From UBA8524 sp964215915 (GTDB lineage Bacteria; Bacteroidota; Bacteroidia; UBA8524), in NCBI GenBank assembly GCA_964215915.1, contig CAXPEB010000012.1:1-17371 (forward strand): 17,371 nucleotides of DNA, read 5' to 3'. Below, one piece after another: positions 1 to 5,649 of the stretch (position 1 is its first letter; each line of letters opens with the position of its first letter). Made by a program: the position numbers and the translations under genes. Under the pieces are notes generated by a model. The model was given only the letters and a program-made list of their open reading frames with translations. It did not search any database and was not told the DNA's origin.

Positions 1-3
1 TTG

Positions 4-87
4 ATGAGAGGAAGCGAGGTCTGAATCGAGGTTTGAGTATATAAACTCGGAGCCTAATGTCTTAGTTCACCTCGCTTCCATTCTCAT
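4..87. repeat. Long imperfect inverted repeat (hairpin)
   Basis: The left arm ATGAGAGGAAGCGAGGT (4-20) pairs with the right arm at 69-87, which reads ACCTCGCTTCC, a 2-nt bulge (AT, 80-81), then TCTCAT. That gives 17 paired bases around a 48-nt centre. The centre holds a smaller bulged stem (CGAG...TTT at 27-34 with AAACTCG at 43-49). No coding sequence overlaps it. It could be the terminator of a gene left of the window (an A/T-rich run follows at 86-102) or a mobile palindromic repeat; the sequence alone does not decide. Confidence 0.5.
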
Positions 88-163
88 TACTTTATTTGAA
101 TTTACGATAAAGCAAGTCTAAAGGAGCCTGTCGAGACATGGCAGCCCTTGCGCTAGTTCTTTC

Positions 164-191
164 CAACAGCAAATAGCCAATACCCAATAGC
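164..191. repeat. Degenerate heptamer array, consensus NAAYAGC
   Basis: Four tandem 7-mers are in register: CAACAGC, AAATAGC, CAATACC, CAATAGC. A fifth partial unit (AACAGA) follows. The same consensus recurs at 299-333. Confidence 0.7.
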
Positions 192-200
192 AACAGATGA

Positions 201-249
201 GGTATTCGGTTTTGGGTTTTAGGTTCTGGCCGTTTGCTCTTGGCTTCTT
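201..249. repeat. Degenerate heptamer array, consensus GGTTTTG
   Basis: Seven consecutive 7-mers are in register: GGTATTC, GGTTTTG, GGTTTTA, GGTTCTG, GCCGTTT, GCTCTTG, GCTTCTT. The later units approach GCTATTG, the reverse complement of the CAATAGC units on either side, so this array may be an inverted, diverged relative of them. The period is clear for the first four units and weaker afterwards. Confidence 0.5.
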
Positions 250-279
250 GTCACCCTTCGACGTTGCTCAGGGTGACAA
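248..279. repeat. REP-like palindromic hairpin
   Basis: TTGTCACCCT (248-257) and AGGGTGACAA (270-279) are a perfect 10-bp inverted repeat around a 12-nt loop, TCGACGTTGCTC. From memory, close variants of this stem and loop (CCTTCGAC...GCTCAGGGTGAC) are widespread intergenic repeats in Bacteroidota and some other phyla. It sits between the two copies of the 29-bp direct repeat. No U-tract follows, so a terminator role is unlikely. Confidence 0.7.
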
Positions 280-298
280 CCCTTGCGCTAGTTCTTTC

Positions 299-333
299 CA
301 ACAGCAAACAGCAAATAGCGAATAGCCAACAGC
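299..333. repeat. Degenerate heptamer array, consensus NAAYAGC (second)
   Basis: Five tandem 7-mers are in perfect register: CAACAGC, AAACAGC, AAATAGC, GAATAGC, CAACAGC. The array ends 38 bp before the miaE start codon and directly precedes its promoter region. The variation is confined almost entirely to positions 1 and 4 of the unit. Confidence 0.8.
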
Positions 334-359
334 ATATTCATCCATAGCCTCACCCATAT

Positions 360-367
360 TACCTTTG
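360..367 (+). promoter_or_regulatory. -7 box of miaE promoter
   Basis: TACCTTTG matches the Bacteroidota -7 consensus TAnnTTTG at every fixed position and ends 4 nt before the miaE ATG. The expected transcription start then falls at or next to the start codon. The -33 element is poor (TTC at 337-339, 20 nt upstream, instead of TTG). The same layout, TTTG then CCCC then ATG, recurs before the saccharopine reductase gene. Confidence 0.5.
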
Positions 368-371
368 CCCC

Positions 372-953
372 ATGTTGGGTTTGAAACTGGAAACCGATCC
401 GCGTTGGGTCAATATTGCGGAGAAATCGCTGGAGGAAATCCTTACCGATCATGCCTTCTGTGAACAGAAAGCAGCTACAAGCGGCATTTCCCTGATTATC
501 CATCACTCCGATAAGGCGGATATCGTGGAAGAAGTAACTCCCCTGGTGGCAGAGGAATGGGGGCATTTCCGCAAGGTGCTGAAGGAATTGAAAAAGCGGG
601 GGATGAGCCTCGGTCGTCAGCGCAAAGACGAATACGTCAACCAACTCCTCAAACTCAAACGCAAAGGACTGCAGCGTGAAGAAGCCCTGCTTGATGACCT
701 GCTGATCTGTGCCATGATAGAAGCCCGTAGTTGTGAGCGTTTCCGGTTATTGTCCCTGCATGTCAGCGACCCGGAATTGCGGGAATTCTACCACGAGTTT
801 ATGGTTTCGGAAGCGGGGCACTACCGCCTTTTCCTTGACCTGGCAAAAAGGTACCATCCGGCTGAAAAAGTGAAAGCACGCTGGAATGAAATACTGGAAG
901 GAGAAGCAGCCATTTTACGCGGACTGGAACTTCGTGGCGACCGCGTGCATTAA
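372..953 (+). CDS. miaE: tRNA-(ms2io6A) hydroxylase, MiaE
   Basis: MiaE is a non-haem di-iron monooxygenase that hydroxylates the isopentenyl group of 2-methylthio-N6-isopentenyladenosine at position 37 of tRNAs reading UNN codons. The 193-residue product matches the family along its length, including the usual N-terminus MLGLKLETDPRW. The four-helix-bundle iron ligands are visible: E31 (helix DHAFCEQKAA), E62 and H65 (EEWGHF), E117 (IEARSCERF), and E147 and H150 (SEAGHY). Its partners MiaA and MiaB are not in the window. The start at 372 is supported by the family N-terminus and by a -7 box 4 nt upstream. The next gene converges on it, 13 nt between stop codons, with no convincing terminator. 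Confidence 0.93.
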   Translation: MLGLKLETDPRWVNIAEKSLEEILTDHAFCEQKAATSGISLIIHHSDKADIVEEVTPLVAEEWGHFRKVLKELKKRGMSLGRQRKDEYVNQLLKLKRKGLQREEALLDDLLICAMIEARSCERFRLLSLHVSDPELREFYHEFMVSEAGHYRLFLDLAKRYHPAEKVKARWNEILEGEAAILRGLELRGDRVH

Positions 954-966
954 CCCTGTATGTTGA

Positions 967-2082
967 TCAGGGCAAGAGGGTATACCGGTGCAGTGCCGGA
1001 TAAACCTCTTTGTCATCATTACGCGGTCCCAGCGCGATCACATATTTTGAGTAGGCCTTGAGCTGGGTGAATCGGACGTACCCGTCGAATTTTTTCTGAT
1101 CCAGCACCGCACCTTCGGCACTGATCAGTCCGAGGTAACCCCTGTTGATACTCATATCTCCGTAAGAACACCAGGCAATATTACCCTCAGGGGTTATGTC
1201 CATGTAGTCGGCACCCTCATGACCATTGTTATTGACATTCTTCTCCCACCTCAGGCTCAGGTCTTTTTCCAGGCATAAGAACCAGGCATCGTGCATGGGG
1301 TCATTGAAGGAGGTAGTATGCCCGCAGACATAAATGACGTTTTGAAAGGCCAGCAACATTTCCGGTTGTTCGTATCCGGTGCCACCATAAACACGTTGAT
1401 TGCTGGTTTCCAGGTTTTCGCTGAGTTCCATCACCCAGGCGTCGCGGTCACCGATCCCCTTTCCATACGAATAACAGAGCAGATAGAGCTTTCCATTGTC
1501 TTCCATCAGATCAACCGCCCCGTCATTCTGGTCCGTTCCGAAGATCAGTGTATCGACGATATACCCGTTCGGGTTGACCTTGAATACCACTGCCTGTCTG
1601 TCGGTATCCTGTTGTAATTCTCCGCAGAGGTAAAGGTGGTTGTTGAATTCCAGGGCATCGTATACTTTGCCTTTGTTTTCGGCATAGGTTCGGAAGAACA
1701 AGCCATTTCCGGCAGTTGTGTCGGTAAAACTCCATGCGGGGTGTCCATCCTTGCTGCCCGCCAGGAATAGCTTATCGCCACCCAGGCTCAATAATTTTTC
1801 CGGAAGGAATCCGGGAAGCGGGAAAGGGTATTCGTGGCTGCGAAAGGAAGTGAACCCGATGTCGGTAGCATGCAGGTAATAGTTACTCGCACTTTGTGAA
1901 AAGATATACACCTGATCATTGATCGTGCACATTGTCGATAACGGTTGTTCTTCCCCCTGGGAGAATCCGTGGAAATCGTTGTATTCAATCTTGGGTACGA
2001 TGTCTACCGGGTCTTCCCGGCAGGATTCCATTCCTGCAACTCCCAGAACCAGAAGTAGGGCTGCAATTCCGCGCTTCATCAT
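967..2082 (-). CDS. Lipoprotein with propeller-like repeats, function unknown
   Basis: The 371-residue product starts with a positively charged hydrophobic segment ending in GMESC, so C21 is a plausible lipidation site of a signal peptidase II substrate. The mature part contains several segments of the type 'xxxLYLxG' or 'VYVCGxT' followed by an acidic turn and an aromatic strand (roughly residues 35-360). This is the look of a beta-propeller made of short four-stranded blades; no catalytic motif is visible. GTG at 2088 would also open the frame, but the promoter upstream predicts transcription to start near 2086, so ATG 2082 (or ATG 2079) is preferred. It is divergent from apt, with overlapping promoters. 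Lipoprotein and propeller are inferences; the gene itself is secure. Confidence 0.8.
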   Translation of the reverse strand: MMKRGIAALLLVLGVAGMESCREDPVDIVPKIEYNDFHGFSQGEEQPLSTMCTINDQVYIFSQSASNYYLHATDIGFTSFRSHEYPFPLPGFLPEKLLSLGGDKLFLAGSKDGHPAWSFTDTTAGNGLFFRTYAENKGKVYDALEFNNHLYLCGELQQDTDRQAVVFKVNPNGYIVDTLIFGTDQNDGAVDLMEDNGKLYLLCYSYGKGIGDRDAWVMELSENLETSNQRVYGGTGYEQPEMLLAFQNVIYVCGHTTSFNDPMHDAWFLCLEKDLSLRWEKNVNNNGHEGADYMDITPEGNIAWCSYGDMSINRGYLGLISAEGAVLDQKKFDGYVRFTQLKAYSKYVIALGPRNDDKEVYPALHRYTLLP

Positions 2083-2090
2083 TTTCACAA

Positions 2091-2120
2091 CGAAGATAAG
2101 GGGACTGAAGTTGTACCCAA
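2091..2120 (-). promoter_or_regulatory. Promoter of the lipoprotein gene
   Basis: On the minus strand TTG (2120-2118) is followed after 19 nt by TATCTTCG (2098-2091), which matches TAnnTTTG at five of six fixed positions. Its core overlaps the apt promoter on the other strand. Confidence 0.5.
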
Positions 2121-2141
2121 GCGCAGGGTTGTTTAGTTTTG
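2111..2141 (+). promoter_or_regulatory. Promoter of apt
   Basis: TTG (2111-2113), 20 nt, then TAGTTTTG (2134-2141), a full match to the Bacteroidota consensus with correct spacing. The box ends 3 nt before the apt ATG, implying a leaderless or nearly leaderless mRNA. Confidence 0.65.
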
Positions 2142-2144
2142 GAC

Positions 2145-2684
2145 ATGCAGCAACTGGAAATCGATATAAAAGCCACTATCCGTGATATTCCCGACTTCCC
2201 CAAGCCGGGAGTGTTGTTTAAAGACATAACCCCGGTATTCAAGGACCCCGCTTTGTGTACCAGCATTCTGGAGGCCTTCTCTTCCCATTTCAGTGAGGAA
2301 GGTATTGATGCTATTGTAGGGATAGAGAGCCGGGGCTTTCTTCTCGGGCTTGCCCTGGCCACACGGATGCGGCTGCCGTTTGTCCTTATCCGCAAAGCAG
2401 GCAAACTCCCGGCAAAAACCTTTCGCCTGGATTACGAGCTGGAATATGGGGAGGCAAGTATCGAGATCCATGAAGACGCCCTCCATCCGGGCTGGAAGGT
2501 ATTGGTGCATGACGACCTTCTGGCTACAGGAGGAACAGCCAGTGCGGCTGCAAGGCTTTGCGAAAAGGCAGGGGCACATGTCAGCGGGTTTTCCTTCCTG
2601 GTTGACCTTAGTTTCCTAAAAGGCAGATCCGTATTGGAACGGGAGTTTCCGGAAGCACAGGTGGTAGGACTTGCTACGTATTGA
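2145..2684 (+). CDS. apt: Adenine phosphoribosyltransferase
   Basis: Apt joins adenine to PRPP to make AMP in purine salvage, in the cytoplasm. The 179-residue product has the family's N-terminal signature (IPDFPKPGVLFKDITPV, about 15-31), the GIESRGF loop (59-65), the flexible hood segment KAGKLPAKT (84-92), and the PRPP-binding loop VLVHDDLLATGGTA (119-132). Length is typical. A TTG codon at 2139 would add two residues, but it is inside the -7 box, so ATG 2145 is chosen. The gene stands alone or may be cotranscribed with the next plus-strand gene, 135 nt downstream; I see no promoter or terminator in that gap. Confidence 0.95.
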   Translation: MQQLEIDIKATIRDIPDFPKPGVLFKDITPVFKDPALCTSILEAFSSHFSEEGIDAIVGIESRGFLLGLALATRMRLPFVLIRKAGKLPAKTFRLDYELEYGEASIEIHEDALHPGWKVLVHDDLLATGGTASAAARLCEKAGAHVSGFSFLVDLSFLKGRSVLEREFPEAQVVGLATY

Positions 2685-2819
2685 GGCGATTATAATCCTT
2701 GGAAAAAGCCCATTTGGTTTTGGCAGGGGTTGATCGTATGGAACAATGGGAACTGTTTCCTAAGTACCCAATGGTATCCGGTATTTTTCTTAACTTCAAG
2801 ATTTATAAGGTAGAATACA

Positions 2820-3446
2820 GTGAAACCGGTCTTTATCCGTTTGTTTGTCTTGCTGGGAATGGGCTTACCTGCAGCCTGCCAGATCGTTCGGGTGGAGATC
2901 GGGGAGAATGGATACCGCTCTCTAAGCCCGGAAGACAAACAGCATATTCTTCATGCCAACCCGGCTACGCTACCGGAATGGCGCGATACTTCCCAGGCAC
3001 TGACACTTTATGAAGTCAATGCGGATGACATAAAGGATTTTGCCCGCAGTTCCCGCCTTACCTGGGTACACATGTGGACGACCTGGTGCAAGAATGAAGA
3101 CTGTGTGGACATCAGCTATTTGGAAAGGCTAAACCGACCCTATGCCCATTCAGGACTACGCTTCCTCATGGTGTCACGCACCTATGATTTTGAGCAAATC
3201 AGGGAAAGGCTTGATAATGCAGGTTTCCCGTATCCCGTGCTGGTTGTTGAAAATGCCCGGTATGGAGTCAAACTCAGGCCGGCCTCCAAACAGTTCTATT
3301 CAGAACTTGGTGTGGGGGAAGAGTCTATGGATGATGACTTTGTTTTCGCTGATACCGTTTTGGTATTCCATGGAACCATCACCGATAACCACGTACTGGA
3401 TAGCCTGATGGTAGCTCACCAAAAGGGCTGGTCGCATAGAAAATAA
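2820..3446 (+). CDS. Putative thioredoxin-fold lipoprotein
   Basis: The 208-residue product begins with GTG; an in-frame stop at 2811-2813 leaves no earlier start, and the first 20 residues form a good lipoprotein signal (hydrophobic core, then LPAAC, C20). Residues 80-95 read LTWVHMWTTWCKNEDC, which resembles the strand and active-site turn of thioredoxin-like redoxins (WxxWCxxC), but the cysteines are spaced C-x4-C (C90, C95) instead of C-x2-C. The later YPVLVVENARYGV stretch fits the cis-proline strand region of the fold. A periplasmic or outer-membrane thiol or tethering role is possible; enzymatic activity is uncertain. I do not recognise a named family. The gap 2685-2819 shows no other feature. 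Confidence 0.75.
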   Translation: MKPVFIRLFVLLGMGLPAACQIVRVEIGENGYRSLSPEDKQHILHANPATLPEWRDTSQALTLYEVNADDIKDFARSSRLTWVHMWTTWCKNEDCVDISYLERLNRPYAHSGLRFLMVSRTYDFEQIRERLDNAGFPYPVLVVENARYGVKLRPASKQFYSELGVGEESMDDDFVFADTVLVFHGTITDNHVLDSLMVAHQKGWSHRK

Positions 3447-3525
3447 CTAATAAAGTATCGATTGTGAAGTTGCACGGGTTGGGGTATTGACGAACAATCA
3501 ACCCCCTAGTCCTGCTCAACAGCCC

Positions 3526-4491
3526 TTATCCTTCTACCACTTCGCCGGCTTTCACTTCCGACAGGAAGCGTTCCGCATCGAGGGCAGCCATACAGCCCGT
3601 GCCTGCAGCGGTGATAGCCTGACGATAAACTTTATCCTGGGCATCCCCTGATGCAAATACACCGGGTATATTGGTTTTGCTGGTACCGGGAACGGTTTTG
3701 ATGTAACCCTGTTCGTCCATGGTGATCCATCCTTTGAAAATCTCCGTATTGGGAGTATGACCGATAGCTACAAAAAAGCCCTGCACTTCCAGGGTAGTTT
3801 CTTTACCCGATTCGTTGTTTTTGATACGAACTCCTTCCACAACGGCATCTCCAAGGATCTCCTCGGTTTCCGAATTGAAATGGATCTGTATGTTGGCGGT
3901 GTTTTCCACCCGGTGTTGCATGGCTTTGGAGGCACGGAAATGATCCTTGCGTACGATCATGTGTACCTTCTTGCAAATCTTGGCAAGATAAGAAGCCTCC
4001 TCACAGGCGGTATCTCCGCCTCCTACAATGGCTACCTCTTTGCCCCGATAGAAGAATCCGTCGCATACGGCGCAGGCAGATACCCCGCCTCCGCTTGATT
4101 TGAATTTTTCCTCCGAAGGAATACCCAGCCATTTGGCCGAAGCACCGGTGGCGATAACCACCGATTCGGCATGGATCTCTTTATTTTCATCAATCCATAC
4201 TTTGAATGGACGCTCCGAAAAATCCACCTTGGTAGCCAACCCGAAACGGATATCCGCACCCAGGCGTTCCGCCTGCTGCTTGAACAGGGTCATCATTTCC
4301 GGGCCTTCCACACCGTTAGGGAAGCCGGGGTAATTCTCGACATCCGTTGTGATCGTCAATTGTCCACCCGGTTGCAGTCCTTCGTACAAAACAGGCTTCA
4401 TATCTGCCCTGGCTGCGTAAATGGCAGCGGTATATCCGGCAGGGCCGGATCCGATGATGAGGCATTCCACCATTTCAACTGATTCACTCAT
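3526..4491 (-). CDS. trxB: Thioredoxin-disulfide reductase
   Basis: TrxB is an FAD enzyme that uses NADPH to reduce thioredoxin. The 321-residue product has the FAD-binding GSGPAG (14-19), the redox-active disulfide C140-A-V-C143 followed by D144, the NADPH-binding GGGDTA (157-162) and the C-terminal FAD motif FASGDAQD (279-286). Order and length fit the low-molecular-weight class. The frame stays open to 4623, but the extra 44 residues have no family counterpart, and MSESVEMVECLIIGSGPAG gives the usual N-terminus, so ATG 4491 is chosen. The gene converges with the lipoprotein gene ending at 3446. I found no good -7 box upstream. With bshC in the same window, a role in a bacillithiol-based redox system is conceivable but not shown. 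Confidence 0.95.
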   Translation of the reverse strand: MSESVEMVECLIIGSGPAGYTAAIYAARADMKPVLYEGLQPGGQLTITTDVENYPGFPNGVEGPEMMTLFKQQAERLGADIRFGLATKVDFSERPFKVWIDENKEIHAESVVIATGASAKWLGIPSEEKFKSSGGGVSACAVCDGFFYRGKEVAIVGGGDTACEEASYLAKICKKVHMIVRKDHFRASKAMQHRVENTANIQIHFNSETEEILGDAVVEGVRIKNNESGKETTLEVQGFFVAIGHTPNTEIFKGWITMDEQGYIKTVPGTSKTNIPGVFASGDAQDKVYRQAITAAGTGCMAALDAERFLSEVKAGEVVEG

Positions 4492-4654
4492 GCTGGTAAA
4501 GTATGCTGATTTAAGTCCACGAATTTGACGAATTCCGACGGGAAAGCTGACACATTTTATAAACAAGCTTGTGCGCGGATAAAAAAGTAGGGTAATGATC
4601 CGGTCCGTGGCTTCTTTTGACACTTATTCCCGGTAACCGTTTAATAGGCGGAGC

Positions 4655-4686
4655 TTGTATTATGTAGCGCATATTTAATAATATTG
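4655..4686 (+). promoter_or_regulatory. Promoter of the sugar kinase gene
   Basis: TTG (4655-4657), 21 nt, then TAATATTG (4679-4686), one mismatch to TAnnTTTG. It lies 17 nt before the ATG. The intergenic stretch 4492-4703 holds no gene. Confidence 0.45.
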
Positions 4687-4703
4687 GTCTTTAATATTCC
4701 GGA

Positions 4704-5564
4704 ATGATTCTACTTGTTGACAGCGGATCTACAAAAAGCGACTGGCTGCTGGTTGAGAAAAACGGAGACGTTGTGTCCACGTTCAAAACCATGGGGTTCA
4801 ATCCTTTTTTTCATGACAGTGACTTTATCCGGACAGAACTAAGCCGTAACGCCGATCTCCTGGCAATAGCGGATTCCGTAACCCACCTTTATTATTATGG
4901 TGCCGGGTGTTCCAGCACACATTACAAGGAAGTGGTACATCAGGCACTCGCTGCCTTGTTCCCCACGGCAAGGGTGGTGGTAGATCACGATATGATGGCA
5001 GCCGTTTACGCAACTTCCGGCGGAAAGCCTTGTATTTCCTGTATACTCGGTACCGGATCCAATGCAGCCTATTACGACGGAAAGGAACTGCACACGCTCA
5101 ACAGCGGTCTGGGGTATATCCTGGGTGATGAAGGAAGTGGCAGCTATTTCGGAAAGAAACTGCTTGCTGCTTTTCTCTACAATCAGTTGAATCCGGCGAT
5201 TCAGAAAGAGATGCAGGAGGAACTGGGCCTTAGCCGGGAAGTGATTTTACAGAATGTATACGAAAAGCCGCATGCCAATGTTTACCTGGCAGGGTTCACC
5301 CGTTTTATCGCTTCGCATCAGGAAGAGCCTTATTTCCGGAATATGCTGGTGACAGGGATGAAGGAATTCCTCAGTTTGCATGTTTGCTGCTTTCCGGTGT
5401 ACCGTGAAGTGCCCGTGCACCTGGTAGGCTCCATCGCTTTTCATTTTCAAGGGCCCATTCGCTCCGCTGCCTCGGAATTGGATATACAGGTAGGGCAGAT
5501 TTTACAATCCCCTATCCGGAAATTGCTGGAATACCACATCGCCAATATTTTCAAACAAGCTTAA
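4704..5564 (+). CDS. BadF/BadG-type ATPase, N-acetylglucosamine kinase-like
   Basis: The 286-residue product is a member of the BadF/BadG/BcrA/D ATPase family with the acetate/sugar kinase-hsp70-actin fold. Phosphate-1 motif DSGSTKSDW is at 6-14. The acidic motif VDHDMMAA (93-100) supplies the likely catalytic Asp. Phosphate-2 motif GTGSNAAYYDG is at 116-126, followed by the GDEGSGS loop (141-147) that is typical of N-acetylglucosamine kinases. The adenosine motif is LVGSIAF (240-246). It most likely phosphorylates an amino sugar, perhaps from peptidoglycan recycling, although no murQ or other recycling gene is adjacent, so the substrate is inferred from the family. It converges with the amylase-like gene; bases 5565-5649 hold nothing clear. 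Confidence 0.88.
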   Translation: MILLVDSGSTKSDWLLVEKNGDVVSTFKTMGFNPFFHDSDFIRTELSRNADLLAIADSVTHLYYYGAGCSSTHYKEVVHQALAALFPTARVVVDHDMMAAVYATSGGKPCISCILGTGSNAAYYDGKELHTLNSGLGYILGDEGSGSYFGKKLLAAFLYNQLNPAIQKEMQEELGLSREVILQNVYEKPHANVYLAGFTRFIASHQEEPYFRNMLVTGMKEFLSLHVCCFPVYREVPVHLVGSIAFHFQGPIRSAASELDIQVGQILQSPIRKLLEYHIANIFKQA

Positions 5565-5649
5565 ACAGAGAGCCTGTCTGTTCTCCCGGAAGAAGCGGAC
5601 ACCATGATGTTCTTTTCTTTCCCGTTCCACCCCAGCCGGTACTTCCCGG

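Larger units (their letters stand above)
145..308. repeat. 29-bp perfect direct repeat (145-173 and 280-308)
   Basis: The 29 bases starting CCCTTGCGCTAG and ending CAACAGCAAA occur identically at 145-173 and 280-308. The copies flank 106 bp containing one heptamer array and a REP-like hairpin. The flanks outside the copies differ (GCAG before the first, ACAA before the second), so the repeat edges are sharp on that side. It may be a local duplication or a composite repeat that spread as a unit. No gene lies in bases 1-371. Confidence 0.85.

Noticed and set aside
201..333. CRISPR array
   Set aside because: The repeats are 7-mers without spacers and the only long repeat has two copies; no cas gene is present.
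954..972. Short inverted repeat CCCTG...CAGGG between miaE and the lipoprotein gene
   Set aside because: Only 5 bp, no T-run on either side; too weak to call a bidirectional terminator.
3476..3506. Possible hairpin GGGTTG...ATTG/CAAT...CAACCC between the convergent lipoprotein and trxB genes
   Set aside because: The stem needs an asymmetric internal loop and has no T-run on either strand.
4492..4623. 44-residue N-terminal extension of trxB
   Set aside because: The frame is open but has no family counterpart; MSESVEMVECLIIGSGPAG is the usual N-terminus.
5565..5583. AACAGA...TCTGTT stem after the sugar kinase gene
   Set aside because: Six pairs only and no T-run; not distinguishable from chance.
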